A stretch of 64,000 bases of DNA from Flavobacteriia bacterium (GCA_016178305.1 JACOTM010000020.1:1-64000), one strand, 5' to 3'. Shown: positions 50,530 to 60,312, numbered from the stretch's first letter. Translations and numbers: made by a program. The notes: generated from the sequence alone by a model not told the origin.

Positions 50530-52554
50530 TTACTTTAAATCTTGTGCTAACCATTCAAAAAATTCGCGGTACCAAACCAAACTATTTTGTGGACTTGTTA
50601 CCCAATGGCTTTCTTCTGGGAAATATAAATATTTACTTTTAATACCTTTTAATTGAGCAACTTGAAATGCTTGCATACCTTCACTTTCTGGAACTCTAAA
50701 ATCCAAGCCACCATGTATTACCATGATTGGTGTATTCCATTGATCAACTTTATAATGCGGGCTGTTTTTGGTATAAAATTCTTTATTTTCTGGCTTCCAA
50801 TATGGCCCACCAATATCATGATTTGCAAAAAACAATTCTTCTGTTGTTCCATACCAACTTTCTAAATTAAATAATCCACAATGAGCAACAAATGTTTTAA
50901 ATCGATTGTTATGAATTCCTGCCAAATAATATACAGAATACCCTCCATAAGATGCGCCAACTGCACCAACTCTATTCACATCAATATATGGCTCTGTTGT
51001 GATATTGTCCACCGCAGATAAATAATCTTTCATAGCCTGCCCTCCCCAATCTAACGAAATAGCATCATTCCATTCTTGTCCAAAACCAGGTAATCCTCTT
51101 CTATTTGGTGCAATCACAACATATCCTTGCGAAGCCATTACTGTAAAATTCCATCGATAAGAAAAAAACTGGCTTACAGGGCTTTGTGGTCCTCCCTGAC
51201 AATACAACAAGGCTGGATATTTTTTACTAGCATCAAATTTCGGTGGAAAAATCATCCAAACCAACATCCTTTTTCCATCCGTAGTTTCAACCCAACGTTT
51301 TTCAATTGTCGGTAAATCAATCTCTTTCAACAATTCTTTATTAATCTCTGTAATTTGTTTGGCTTTTCCTTTTTTGATTGATATTTCAAATAAATCTGTT
51401 GGTGCAATCATAGATTGTCTTCCTGCAAAAATTTCTTCTTCCGTTACGGCTAAACTAACATAATCACATTCTTCATTTGTCAATTGCCGATTCGCTAAAG
51501 TTTCAATATTTATTTCAAATATTTGTTTTGTACCTAAAGTTGCTGCAATAAAATAAATCACTTTATTGTTTGGATGCCATTGAAAATCAGTTACTGAAAC
51601 ATCAATTTCTTTTGTTAAATTAACATCTTTCCCTGTAATTAAATTTCTATAAATAATGTCATTTTTACCAGATTCATGTCCGTCTTCAGCCATACTTTGC
51701 CATGCCATAGATTTTCCATCGAACGAGAAATTAGGATTAACATCGTACCCATTATATCCTTCGGTCAATAATTTCGTTTGTTTTGATTCAATTGTAAATT
51801 CATACAACTGTGAATTTGTACTTAAAGCGAAATTTTTTCCAACCATTTTTTTGGAAGTATAAACAATTTTTTTTGCATCTGACGAATAGGAAAATTGCTC
51901 TGAACCTCCATGTGGCGGTAAAATTCCATCAAATTTCTCTTCTTTCAATAAATCAATTCCCGAGGTGTTCAGTTGCGAATTATTCATTGTATATAAGACT
52001 AAATGTCGTTTCTTAAAATCATGATACTTATCCCAATGTCTATACATCAAATCATCTTCAACTCGAGCATTTGCTAATGGTAAATCCGGGTATTTATCTT
52101 GAATTGTTGGCAACATTTTAATTGCTTGAATCAACACAAATGAAGATTCATCAGGAGCAATTTTAAAGCCTTCTATTTCTAAATCTTTGAAATTTGAAAT
52201 TTGAAATTTAAACTTTCCATCACTGGTTATTTTCCAAACTTGCAAACCTTCTTTTTCGCTTGATAAAAACCAAATGGTATTATTTTTCCCCCATTGAGCC
52301 TCTATTTCCGAAAAAGGTGTTGCTGTAATTTGTATCGATTTATTTTTCTTAATATCGTAAATAAACAAATCATTATTACTTTTATTTGTAATTACGTCAT
52401 AATTTCGAACTTCATAAAGTATTAATTTCCCATCAGGTGATAATGTTCCTCCGTTTAATCTTTTTAATTTCCAAAGTTGTTCAGGAGTAAGTACATTTTG
52501 AGACATTCCAACAACTGAAATGAATGTCATTATTGTCAATAATAAAGATCTCAT
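50530..52554 (-). CDS. Secreted S9-family prolyl oligopeptidase-like peptidase
   Basis: 674 aa. Signal peptide (MRSLLLTIMTFISVVGMSQ), a beta-propeller (about 30-400) and a C-terminal alpha/beta hydrolase with the nucleophile in GASYGG (Ser535), Asp618 (GGLDFRVP) and His650 (EESHWV). Order and spacing fit S9C/DPP-type exopeptidases, which release peptides from proteins for nutrition. Probably periplasmic. It lies 72 bp upstream of the RND gene on the same strand. Confidence 0.94.
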   Translation of the reverse strand: MRSLLLTIMTFISVVGMSQNVLTPEQLWKLKRLNGGTLSPDGKLILYEVRNYDVITNKSNNDLFIYDIKKNKSIQITATPFSEIEAQWGKNNTIWFLSSEKEGLQVWKITSDGKFKFQISNFKDLEIEGFKIAPDESSFVLIQAIKMLPTIQDKYPDLPLANARVEDDLMYRHWDKYHDFKKRHLVLYTMNNSQLNTSGIDLLKEEKFDGILPPHGGSEQFSYSSDAKKIVYTSKKMVGKNFALSTNSQLYEFTIESKQTKLLTEGYNGYDVNPNFSFDGKSMAWQSMAEDGHESGKNDIIYRNLITGKDVNLTKEIDVSVTDFQWHPNNKVIYFIAATLGTKQIFEINIETLANRQLTNEECDYVSLAVTEEEIFAGRQSMIAPTDLFEISIKKGKAKQITEINKELLKEIDLPTIEKRWVETTDGKRMLVWMIFPPKFDASKKYPALLYCQGGPQSPVSQFFSYRWNFTVMASQGYVVIAPNRRGLPGFGQEWNDAISLDWGGQAMKDYLSAVDNITTEPYIDVNRVGAVGASYGGYSVYYLAGIHNNRFKTFVAHCGLFNLESWYGTTEELFFANHDIGGPYWKPENKEFYTKNSPHYKVDQWNTPIMVIHGGLDFRVPESEGMQAFQVAQLKGIKSKYLYFPEESHWVTSPQNSLVWYREFFEWLAQDLK

Positions 52555-52600
52555 ACCTTCTTATTTAAAGAAAGTGTGAAGTTAATTAAACTTTATGAAT

Positions 52601-52810
52601 TTATTTAAAATGAAATGCTTTCTTTTTCGATTTGTTTTTTTTGTTTGAAGCAACAAGAAAATAGTAAAAAACAACCAAAACAACTAAAATACCAATCGAA
52701 ATGAAAATGGATTTAAAAATTGGAAAAACAGTTGAATTAACGAATACAATTGTATTCAAACTCATTAAAAATAAAAGTACTATTTTTTGAAACAATTTGA
52801 TCCTATCCAT
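52601..52810 (-). CDS. Small membrane protein (69 aa)
   Basis: Two hydrophobic segments (KIVLLFLMSLNTIVFVN and SIFISIGILVVLVVFYYFLV) and a strongly basic tail (NKKNKSKKKAFHFK), fitting a two-helix inner-membrane protein by the positive-inside rule. It lies 46 bp upstream of the S9 peptidase on the same strand. Not recognised; coding status rests on composition and topology. Confidence 0.55.
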   Translation of the reverse strand: MDRIKLFQKIVLLFLMSLNTIVFVNSTVFPIFKSIFISIGILVVLVVFYYFLVASNKKNKSKKKAFHFK

Positions 52811-52864
52811 TTAAACATCTCATTTTGAAACATGAAGATAGAAAATAATTTTATTAATCCAAAT

Positions 52865-53683
52865 TTAAAAACCTTTATTTTTTAAAATATCAGCCATTTC
52901 TTGCTGTAATTTTCGTGCTTCACCTTTCGCTTTTTCAGCAAAATCAAGTCCTTGTGAAGCGTAAATTATTCCTCTTGAAGAATTAATTAATAAACCACAA
53001 TCTTTGTTCCAACCGAAATTTACAACATCTTCCAATGAACCACCTTGTGCGCCAACTCCAGGCACTAAGAAAAAATGATTCGGAACAATTTTACGAACTT
53101 CAGCAATGTCAGAACTTCTAGTTGCACCAACAACATACATTAAGTTTTCATCCGTTCCCCATTCTGCTGATTTTTTCAAAACAGATTTGAATAATTCTTC
53201 TCCATTTTGATCTTGGATCATTTGAAAATCTAATGCTCCTTTATTTGAAGTTAAAGCCAATAAAATTACCCATTTATTATCAAATGCTAAAAATGGAGTA
53301 ACACTATCTTCTCCCATGTATGGAGCAACTGTTACTGAATCGCATGGTAAATATTCAAAAAATGTTTTAGCGTAATAAGTAGAAGTATTTCCAATATCTC
53401 CACGTTTTGCATCAGCAATGGTAAAGATGTTTTTAGGAATGTATTCCAATGTTTTACGTAAAGACTCCCAACCTTTTGGACCATAACATTCATAAAAAGC
53501 AATGTTTGGTTTATAGGCCACGCAAAAATCTTTTGTAGCGTCAATGATTGCTTTATTGAACTCAAAAATAGGATCTTCGGTTTCTAATAAATGTGCTGGA
53601 ATTTTTGATAAATCTGTATCCAATCCTACACATAAAAAAGATTGCTTAATTCTAATTTGTTCAATAAGTTCTTGACGTGTCAT
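52865..53683 (-). CDS. pyrF: Orotidine 5'-phosphate decarboxylase, long form
   Basis: 272 aa. [30 protein letters not shown], the catalytic block [24 protein letters not shown] (parts [10 protein letters not shown]), [13 protein letters not shown], and VPGVGAQGG for phosphate binding. Length and the last motifs fit the larger (type 2) PyrF subfamily. Last step of UMP synthesis. TACTTTTG at 53706-53699 is a -7 promoter-like box. Confidence 0.95.
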   Translation of the reverse strand: MTRQELIEQIRIKQSFLCVGLDTDLSKIPAHLLETEDPIFEFNKAIIDATKDFCVAYKPNIAFYECYGPKGWESLRKTLEYIPKNIFTIADAKRGDIGNTSTYYAKTFFEYLPCDSVTVAPYMGEDSVTPFLAFDNKWVILLALTSNKGALDFQMIQDQNGEELFKSVLKKSAEWGTDENLMYVVGATRSSDIAEVRKIVPNHFFLVPGVGAQGGSLEDVVNFGWNKDCGLLINSSRGIIYASQGLDFAEKAKGEARKLQQEMADILKNKGF

Positions 53684-53755
53684 TTTCTAAATTTTGTACA
53701 AAAGTACTATTTTTTTTCAATGTTAGTTGGCTTCGACTCGCTCAACCAACTATCA

Positions 53756-54892
53756 TTATTTATTTTCGATGAAACAAAATTCTTTAAAATTCAAAGGTGT
53801 AATAATTTCTGTTTTAGCATTTGGATAAGCGTTCGTGAAAGCCAATGTGATTTTATGTTTTTTCTCACTATTCCATTTTATTTCATAAGCGGTTAATTCG
53901 CCATATTGTTCTTCGAGGTAATCTACTTCACGTTGTTGAAGATTTCTCCAGAAGTAACTTTTAGCACCTATTTCTTTCCAAGCTTTTGATTTCATTCTTT
54001 CGCTAATTAAGAAATTTTCCCACAAAGCACCGATGTCGTTTCTTAATTCTAATGGACGAAAATCTTCAATTATTGCATTTCGAATTCCATTGTCCCAAAA
54101 ATAAATTTTATTCATTTTAGTAACTTCTTTACGTTCATTTGTGCTATAAGCTTTCAATCGAAAAACGACAAATGATTTTTCTAATAAATCGATGTAATTT
54201 TCTACCGTTTCTGATTTAACTTTTAAAGCATTCGCTAATTCATTGATTGAAACTTCTGAACAAACCTGAAAGGCTAATAATTTTAATAATTTGTCTAATA
54301 GTTCGGGTTTTCTTATGTCTTTCCAAATCAAAACATCTTTATATAAATACTGACTTGATAAGTTTTTCAATAAAGTTTCTGCATCTGATGGATTATTGCA
54401 CACGTCTGGATATGAACCAAATCTCAAATGAAAAGGTAAAGTTTGTTCCAATTCATAATTGGATTTTTGAGGATATAGCTCTTCTTGTGAAAAGGGGTAT
54501 AAGTGAAATAAAATATGTCTTCCTGTTAACGGCTCAAATATTTTATCAGAAATTTCTAAAGCCGATGAGCCAGTTGCGATAAATTGAACTTCTTTAAAAT
54601 TATCAATCATCATTTTTAAGAGTAATCCTGGATTCAACAATCGTTGTACCTCATCAATTATTACTATTTTATGATTACCGATTAAATCGCGAATACCTTC
54701 ACTGTTTATTTGTTCTAATCTTATTCGAAGTGCTTGATCATCTCCATTTAACCATAAAGCTTCTTCTTTTGAAAAGAGCATTTCTAACAAAGTAGTTTTT
54801 CCTACTTGTCTTGCGCCTGTAATAATTAAAACTTTCTTTTTAAACATCCAATAAGAAAGTTTTGTTCTTAAAATACGTGTCTTAGTATTCAT
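53756..54892 (-). CDS. AAA ATPase with DUF4143 domain
   Basis: 378 aa. Walker A TGARQVGKTT (about 20-29), Walker B KIVIIDEVQRL (about 74-84), sensor FIATGSSALE, GRHILFHLYPFS, then a C-terminal DUF4143 domain with VENYIDLLEKSFVVFRLKAY and YFWDNGIRNAII, and a final VDYLEEQYGELTAYEIKWN segment typical of the nuclease-like end. A widespread, uncharacterised family that behaves as mobile accessory genes. Preceded by three 32-bp direct repeats. Confidence 0.92.
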   Translation of the reverse strand: MNTKTRILRTKLSYWMFKKKVLIITGARQVGKTTLLEMLFSKEEALWLNGDDQALRIRLEQINSEGIRDLIGNHKIVIIDEVQRLLNPGLLLKMMIDNFKEVQFIATGSSALEISDKIFEPLTGRHILFHLYPFSQEELYPQKSNYELEQTLPFHLRFGSYPDVCNNPSDAETLLKNLSSQYLYKDVLIWKDIRKPELLDKLLKLLAFQVCSEVSINELANALKVKSETVENYIDLLEKSFVVFRLKAYSTNERKEVTKMNKIYFWDNGIRNAIIEDFRPLELRNDIGALWENFLISERMKSKAWKEIGAKSYFWRNLQQREVDYLEEQYGELTAYEIKWNSEKKHKITLAFTNAYPNAKTEIITPLNFKEFCFIENK

Positions 54893-54912
54893 TTTTTCTA
54901 CTTACTTTTTTC

Positions 54913-54997
54913 AAAAGTATTAAATTTTCGAGTATAATAGAAAAAAAAGTATTAAAATTTCCATTATGATAGAAAAAAAAGTATTAAAATTTCCATT
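54913..54997. repeat. Three direct repeats with exact 32-bp period upstream of the AAA ATPase
   Basis: On the plus strand AAAAGTATTAAATTTTC begins each unit, with GTATT at 54917, 54949 and 54981. The last two units are near identical over 30 bp, with TTTCCATTA after the core. It lies just before the ATG at 54892 on the minus strand, so it is promoter-proximal. Likely regulator binding sites or an iteron-like array. Confidence 0.75.
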
Positions 54998-55011
54998 AAA
55001 AAATGTGGGAA

Positions 55012-55040
55012 TAATAAAAAAGGGAGCTAAAAGACTCCCT
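55012..55040 (-). terminator. Terminator of the prfA transcript
   Basis: AGGGAG (55021-55026), 8-nt loop, CTCCCT (55035-55040); on the minus strand it is followed by TTTTTTATTATT. Confidence 0.85.
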
Positions 55041-55061
55041 AAATAGTATAAAATCAATAAT

Positions 55062-56147
55062 TTAAGCTTGATTTTCCTCGCCCTTCATCTTCTCAGCATT
55101 CTCAGCCATTTTTAATGAATCAATCATATCTTGAATGTCACCATTCATAAACGCACTTAAATTGTAAATTGTTTTACCAATTCTATGATCTGTAATACGT
55201 CCTTGTGGATAGTTGTAAGTTCTAATTTTAGCTGAACGGTCACCTGTAGAAACTAATGTTTTACGTTGAGCTGCTCTAATTTCGTGAACTCTATCTAATT
55301 CCGCTTGATACAAACGTGAACGTAATACTGAAATTGCTTGTTCTAAGTTTTTATGTTGCGAACGACCATCTTGACATTCAACCACAACTCCTGTTGGGAT
55401 ATGCGTCAAACGAATTGCCGATTCAGTTTTGTTAATATGCTGACCACCCGCTCCAGAAGCTCTAAATGTATCTTTACGAACATCATTCATATCTAAATGG
55501 AAATCAACTTCTTCTGCTTCTGGCAAAACAGCTACCGTAATTGCTGAAGTATGTACACGTCCTTGTGATTCTGTTTCAGGAACACGTTGTACACGGTGTA
55601 CACCTGATTCAAATTTCAACATTCCGTATAAACCTTCGCCTTCAATATTCATTGAAATCTCTTTGTATCCTTTTGTAGTTCCTTCAGAAGAGTTGATAAT
55701 TTCGTATTTCCAACCAATTTCTTTGAAAAACATCGTGTACATTCTGAAAATATCTTCTACGAAAATACAAGCTTCATCTCCACCAGTTCCTGCACGTAAC
55801 TCCATAATGGCGTTTTTATCATCTTCAGGATCTTTCGGGATTAACAACATTTTGATACGTTCTTCCAATTCAGGTCGTTTTTGCTCTAAATCGTTAATTT
55901 CCATCTTTGCCATTTCACGCATTTCTGGATCTTCTTCAATTTCAAGCAATTCTTTAGAACTCTTTAAATTATCAAATATGTTTTTGTATTCTTTATAAGC
56001 TAAAACTACCTCCTCCAAATCACGGTATTCTTTGCTCAACTTCACATAGCGATCCATATCAGAAATAATATCTGGATCGACAATCAAAGTCCCTACCTCG
56101 ATAAATCGGTAATTAATTGCTTCTAATTTTTTTAGTAAATCTTCCAT
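55062..56147 (-). CDS. prfA: Peptide chain release factor 1
   Basis: 361 aa. The PTH-site motif GGQ appears in SGAGGQHINKTESAIRLTHIP (about 232). Upstream HRVQRVPETESQGRVHTSAIT carries the class I PxT-type anticodon-like segment (VPETE). RF1 terminates translation at UAA and UAG. Followed by a strong terminator, so prfA ends the transcript. Confidence 0.96.
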   Translation of the reverse strand: MEDLLKKLEAINYRFIEVGTLIVDPDIISDMDRYVKLSKEYRDLEEVVLAYKEYKNIFDNLKSSKELLEIEEDPEMREMAKMEINDLEQKRPELEERIKMLLIPKDPEDDKNAIMELRAGTGGDEACIFVEDIFRMYTMFFKEIGWKYEIINSSEGTTKGYKEISMNIEGEGLYGMLKFESGVHRVQRVPETESQGRVHTSAITVAVLPEAEEVDFHLDMNDVRKDTFRASGAGGQHINKTESAIRLTHIPTGVVVECQDGRSQHKNLEQAISVLRSRLYQAELDRVHEIRAAQRKTLVSTGDRSAKIRTYNYPQGRITDHRIGKTIYNLSAFMNGDIQDMIDSLKMAENAEKMKGEENQA

Positions 56148-56174
56148 TTTTCAGATTTTAGATTTTTAGAAGTT

Positions 56175-56236
56175 AGACATTAGACTTTTGTCCTACTACT
56201 TTAAATCTATGTATTATTTTAATAAGTCTATTATCT
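56175..56236. repeat. TAGA/TCTA hairpin between prfA and purM
   Basis: AGACATTAGACTT (56175-56187) pairs with AAGTCTATTATCT (56224-56236), 11 of 13 bp. Flanked by further TAGA-type repeats. Same family as 43908 and 58081. Confidence 0.55.
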
Positions 56237-56263
56237 AATATCTAAGTGTCTTTTATCTTACGA

Positions 56264-57430
56264 TTAATATTCGAAAGTACCGTATTCCGATTGAATCGTT
56301 AATTTTTTTCCTTCGTTTTTCTCTACTCTACCGACGATTTGAGCATCGATATTGAATGATTTTGAAATTTCAATGATTAATTGCGCAACTTCTTGATTAA
56401 CATATACTTCCATTCTGTGTCCCATGTTGAATACTTTGTACATTTCTTTCCAATCTGTTTTTGATTCTTCTTGAATCAATTTGAAAAGTGGAGGAATTGG
56501 AAATAAATTATCTTTAATTACATGAACATCATTCACAAAGTGTAACACTTTCGTTTGTGCTCCACCACTGCAATGAACCATTCCATGAATATCTTTTCTA
56601 TGTTTATCTAAAATTTGTTTGATAACAGGCGCATACGTTCTTGTTGGTGACAACACCAATTTTCCAGCATTTATAGGAGAACCTTCAACTTCATCTGTTA
56701 ATTTTTTAGAACCAGAATATACCAAATCAGCAGGTACACTTGCATCGAAACTTTCAGGGAATTCTGTCGCTAATTCTTTTGAGAAAACATCGTGTCTTGC
56801 AGAAGTTAAACCGTTACTTCCCATTCCACCGTTGTATTCTGTTTCGTAAGATGCTTGACCGAAAGAAGCTAAACCTACAATCACATCACCATTTTGAATC
56901 GTATGATTCGAAACGACATCTTCGCGTTTCATTCTACAAACTACAGTTGAATCTACAATAATTGTACGAACTAAATCACCAACATCAGCCGTTTCACCAC
57001 CTGTAGAATGAATTCCAATTCCTTGATTTCTCAATTCAATTAACAATTCTTCCGTTCCATTGATGATTTCAGAAATAACTTCTCCAGGAACTAAATTTTT
57101 GTTACGACCAATTGTAGAAGACAATAAAATGTTATCTGTTGCACCAACGCACAATAAATCATCGATGTTCATGATCAAAGCATCTTGCGCAATTCCTTTC
57201 CAAACAGAAATATCACCTGTTTTTTTCCAATACATATAAGCCAAAGAAGACTTCGTACCTGCACCATCAGCGTGCATTACGATACAATAGTTTTCATCAC
57301 CTGATAAAGTATCTGGAACAATTTTACAAAATGCTTGCGGAAACAATCCTTTATCTACATTTTTAATTGCATTGTGAACGTCCTCTTTTCCTGCAGAAAC
57401 GCCTCTAAGGTTATAACGAATGTCTGACAT
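56264..57430 (-). CDS. purM: Phosphoribosylformylglycinamidine cyclo-ligase PurM
   Basis: 388 aa from the ATG at 57430 (MSDIRYNLRGVSAGKEDVHNA); an upstream TTG is less likely. YCIVMHADGAGTKSSLAY, MNIDDLLCVGATDN, STGGETADVGDLVR, GLASFGQASYETEYNGGMG, MVHCSGGAQTKVLHF and KVFNMGHRMEVYV are typical for the family, with an extended N-terminus. Fifth step of purine synthesis (FGAM to AIR). TATCTTTG at 57455-57448 is a -7 promoter box. Confidence 0.92.
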   Translation of the reverse strand: MSDIRYNLRGVSAGKEDVHNAIKNVDKGLFPQAFCKIVPDTLSGDENYCIVMHADGAGTKSSLAYMYWKKTGDISVWKGIAQDALIMNIDDLLCVGATDNILLSSTIGRNKNLVPGEVISEIINGTEELLIELRNQGIGIHSTGGETADVGDLVRTIIVDSTVVCRMKREDVVSNHTIQNGDVIVGLASFGQASYETEYNGGMGSNGLTSARHDVFSKELATEFPESFDASVPADLVYSGSKKLTDEVEGSPINAGKLVLSPTRTYAPVIKQILDKHRKDIHGMVHCSGGAQTKVLHFVNDVHVIKDNLFPIPPLFKLIQEESKTDWKEMYKVFNMGHRMEVYVNQEVAQLIIEISKSFNIDAQIVGRVEKNEGKKLTIQSEYGTFEY

Positions 57431-57496
57431 ATTCAAATTTGAAAGTGCAAAGATAGGGAATTTTAAAATTGGAATTAAATTAATTCAACATTCAAC

Positions 57497-58060
57497 TCAT
57501 TTATTGTTCCAATTTGTCATTGTTAAGCCTAAACCGATTGTCGTAAAACTTTTAAGGAATTCTGCACATATTTCAAGTCGTTCCTGCAATTTTTCTTTTT
57601 CCGGTTTATCCCATTCCCCAAGCACATAATCAGCTTGTCTTCCAGGGTAAAAATCATTCCCAACACCAAAACGAAGTCGCGCATACTCATTGGTTTTTAA
57701 TATTGCTTGAATATCTTTTAAACCATTATGCCCTCCATCGCTTCCTTTTCCTTTCATTCTTAATTTTCCAAAAGGTAATGCAATATCATCTGCAATTATT
57801 AAAATATTTTCAATAGGAATTTTCTCAGCTTGCATCCAATAATTTACAGCTTTTCCTGATAAATTCATAAATGTTGTTGGTTTGACGCAAATTATTGTTC
57901 TCCCTTTAAATTTTACTTCTGCAACATCAGCTAATTTGTTACTTAAAAATTTTTCATTTTGTTGCCGAACAAACAAATCCAACACCTTGAAACCAATATT
58001 ATGTCTTGTTTCTTCGTATTTATCACCAGGATTTCCTAAACCAACAATTAGATATTTCAT
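57497..58060 (-). CDS. pth: Peptidyl-tRNA hydrolase
   Basis: 187 aa. VGLGNPGDKYEETRHNIGFKVLD, CVKPTTFMNLSGKAV, IIADDIALPFGKLRMKGKGSDGGHNGL; the catalytic His is in RHNIG and Asp in ADDIALP. It recycles peptidyl-tRNA. Purine and translation genes are neighbours on the same strand but gaps with repeats separate them. Confidence 0.96.
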   Translation of the reverse strand: MKYLIVGLGNPGDKYEETRHNIGFKVLDLFVRQQNEKFLSNKLADVAEVKFKGRTIICVKPTTFMNLSGKAVNYWMQAEKIPIENILIIADDIALPFGKLRMKGKGSDGGHNGLKDIQAILKTNEYARLRFGVGNDFYPGRQADYVLGEWDKPEKEKLQERLEICAEFLKSFTTIGLGLTMTNWNNK

Positions 58061-58080
58061 GTTATATTATTTTTAGAATC

Positions 58081-58182
58081 TAGAAACTAGATTTTAGACA
58101 TTAGACAAAATTAATAAAAGTCTAATATTTGAACTGTATTATAAAGAAATATCTAGGTTCTAATATCTAGTTTCTAATGTCT
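58081..58182. repeat. TAGA/TCTA hairpin between pth and the next gene
   Basis: TAGAAACTAGAT (58081-58092) pairs exactly with ATCTAGTTTCTA (58165-58176). A nested TTAGAC/GTCTAA pair (58101-58106, 58120-58125) and AGACATTAGA/TCTAATGTCT also lie here. Strongest member of the TAGA family. Confidence 0.65.
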
Positions 58183-58184
58183 TC

Positions 58185-59213
58185 TTAAATCATATCCTTA
58201 CAAGAAACATAATGAATTAAATTTTCATTCCATTTTTGATTTGATTTTCGCATGACATTCACTTCTGTTTTCCCAACCAATTTATGTAATAAACCCCAAT
58301 TAATTTTCTTTTGCACAAATTGGAATAACTCATCTTTTTGATCAATCCACCAAAGAATTAAAGTTTTTTTCTTTTCAAATAATAATGCCGAAAAAAATTC
58401 TTCTAATAAAAACGCATTATTTTCTTTTACCCAAACTGCTTCAGGAACAATAAATGTATGTTTTTTAGGTTTTATAATTTTATTTAGAATTGGAATTAAT
58501 GGAATGACTTTCGTTAATAAACCGCCCATTTTCCCAGGTAAACGTACAATTTCCCAAGTTGCTTCATTATATTTGCAAAGTGTCAATAATTCACCAGCCT
58601 CATTTTTTAATCCATAAAAAGGTCCCTCCTTTAAATAAGTCTCAAAATAATATGAATAATTTTTGTACTTCTTCTCGAATAACAATTGAACTTCTTTCCA
58701 TGAATCAATTTTCACCAACCGATTGCTTTTTTTAGGCTTAACACGGCTAAATGTTTGTGTGAGAACGGTTGCAATTTTTTTAAATCCAAAATTTTCGCTC
58801 ATTTGAATACTGCGTTTATTCTTTGGTTCGATGTAAGCGTAAAATGAAGATACCAATTCACTATTAATTCCTTTTTCTAATGCCGAATTAAAAAAAACAG
58901 TTAATTCCTCTTTTAATTTAGATTTTTTTGCTTTTGACTTTAACTTACCTGAAGAACTATAATGAATATTAAAAGTAAAAAATCGTATATACCAATCTCC
59001 TTCTCTTCTGCAGAAAGTACAATTCCCTAAAACTTTTTTATTTCTCTCTAATGAAAGATGCAAAGGGTTATCCAATCCTTCAATTCTTTCCAAAGTATCC
59101 AAATGCCGATAGCATGCTCCCTCTGTTCCATAAGTAGTCTGGTGCAACAATTCTTTTAAAGAAGCTGAAGCTTTTTCATTTAAAGTAAACATTGAAGATC
59201 GATTCTCTTCCAT
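58185..59213 (-). CDS. Hypothetical protein with GNAT-like features
   Basis: 342 aa from the ATG at 59213 (MEENRSSMFTLNEKASASLKE). A segment FYAYIEPKNKRSIQMSENFGFKKIATVLTQ matches the motif B / last strand pattern of GNAT acetyltransferases (NxRSxxxYExxGF), and the earlier part NKKVLGNCTFCRREGDWYIRFFTF looks like its beta sheet. The C-terminal 150 residues are a second, unidentified domain. A GNAT-type acyltransferase is tentative. Confidence 0.6.
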   Translation of the reverse strand: MEENRSSMFTLNEKASASLKELLHQTTYGTEGACYRHLDTLERIEGLDNPLHLSLERNKKVLGNCTFCRREGDWYIRFFTFNIHYSSSGKLKSKAKKSKLKEELTVFFNSALEKGINSELVSSFYAYIEPKNKRSIQMSENFGFKKIATVLTQTFSRVKPKKSNRLVKIDSWKEVQLLFEKKYKNYSYYFETYLKEGPFYGLKNEAGELLTLCKYNEATWEIVRLPGKMGGLLTKVIPLIPILNKIIKPKKHTFIVPEAVWVKENNAFLLEEFFSALLFEKKKTLILWWIDQKDELFQFVQKKINWGLLHKLVGKTEVNVMRKSNQKWNENLIHYVSCKDMI

Positions 59214-59371
59214 CAAAATTAAACTTTGAATTCAAAAATAACTTTTAAACTTCAATTCTATTAGAAAATACTTAAAAATGCAACTTATTTATTTCTTAAA
59301 CGTAACAAAGTATCAAAACTGTCTAAAATTAAGGTTTTAATAAAAAATCATTTTAACTTAAATAAGAAATT

Positions 59372-59932
59372 ATGAAGACATTGAAAATAACATTATTCAC
59401 AATCTGCTGCTTATATTTTGGAAGCTCATTTTCACAATACGAAAAAACCTGGAGTATCGGTCTTGGTGCAAATATGATTGATAATGATGGTAATGCTTTT
59501 GGTAATTTCTTGAATATAAAAAAAGGATGGAATACACTTCCTTTTCCAAACACTTTAACAATCGGATATAAATACAACGATTGGTTCAAATTCGAATTCA
59601 TGGAAGCCATTAATTGCTTTGAAAAAGGGAAATATGAAAATGGTATAAAGATGACTCGTCCTCAGTATTTTTATTCAACATCTATACAAGCTCAAGCACA
59701 TGTGAATAATTTATATAATAAAATAATGTGGTTCGATCCTTATTTTAATGCTGGTGTAGGTGTTACTGCAATCGATCATATTGTTTTGCTACAACCAAAT
59801 ACTGGACTTGGAAGTAATTTTTGGTTGGATAAATCAATAGCAATCAATGTACAAGCTTTGGGCTTCTTTGGAATTACGCAAGTGAAAAATAATTTTATCA
59901 TGTACACAATCGGATTAAAAGTTGCTTTTTAA
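59372..59932 (+). CDS. Secreted outer-membrane-barrel-like protein
   Basis: 186 aa. Signal peptide MKTLKITLFTICCLYFGSSFSQ, then WSIGLGANMIDNDGNAF and alternating strands ending in FIMYTIGLKVAF, with a terminal aromatic. The family resembles small OmpA-like or porin-like barrels of Bacteroidota (no peptidoglycan domain seen). Unknown function. Confidence 0.78.
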   Translation: MKTLKITLFTICCLYFGSSFSQYEKTWSIGLGANMIDNDGNAFGNFLNIKKGWNTLPFPNTLTIGYKYNDWFKFEFMEAINCFEKGKYENGIKMTRPQYFYSTSIQAQAHVNNLYNKIMWFDPYFNAGVGVTAIDHIVLLQPNTGLGSNFWLDKSIAINVQALGFFGITQVKNNFIMYTIGLKVAF

Positions 59933-60219
59933 CCTTAGTTCGATTAAAATTTTGTATTCAGATCAGCTATAAATAGTGAGTTACGATTAAAAGGCTAGAA
60001 GGAATAGCGGGCTATTTCAAGAGGCTTTTGAGAAGTAAATCGCTTTTTATAGTTGAAAATACAAAAAAGTTTTTCAATTATATTCAAAAGGGCAATGATG
60101 TTATCTTGATTTAACTCCTTTCGAAAAAAACTCAAACGATAGTGCTAAATATCTGGTAACAAACATCTTTATTTCAAGTTAAAATATTATCTGAGTGTGA
60201 AATTTTAATCGAACTTAGG
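59933..60219. repeat. Intergenic palindromic element, copy 2
   Basis: The ends CCTTAGTTCGATTAAAATTT (59933-59952) and its near-complement ending CGAACTTAGG (60219) form an imperfect inverted repeat. Internal CTATAAATAGTGAGTTACGA (59967-59986), TAGCGGGCTA (60005-60014), CTTTTGAGAAGT (60025-60036) and AAGTAAATCGCTTTTTATAG (60033-60052) match copy 1, in part inverted. No reading frame. Confidence 0.75.
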
Positions 60220-60242
60220 TTTTTAATAAAAGCAGCAAATAG

Positions 60243-60287
60243 AAAAGCGGAGTAAATTTTTCATAAGATAATCTACTCCGCTTTTTC
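60243..60287. terminator. Bidirectional terminator
   Basis: AAAAGCGGAGTA (60243-60254) and TACTCCGCTTTT (60274-60285) form a perfect 12-bp stem between two convergent genes. Confidence 0.9.
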
Positions 60288-60312
60288 ATTTAATACTATT
60301 CAAAACAGTTTC

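Noticed and set aside
52185-52215. AAATTTGAAATTTGAAATTT run inside the S9 peptidase gene
   Set aside because: Looks like the junction repeats but the frame stays open with normal residues, so there is no evidence of insertion.
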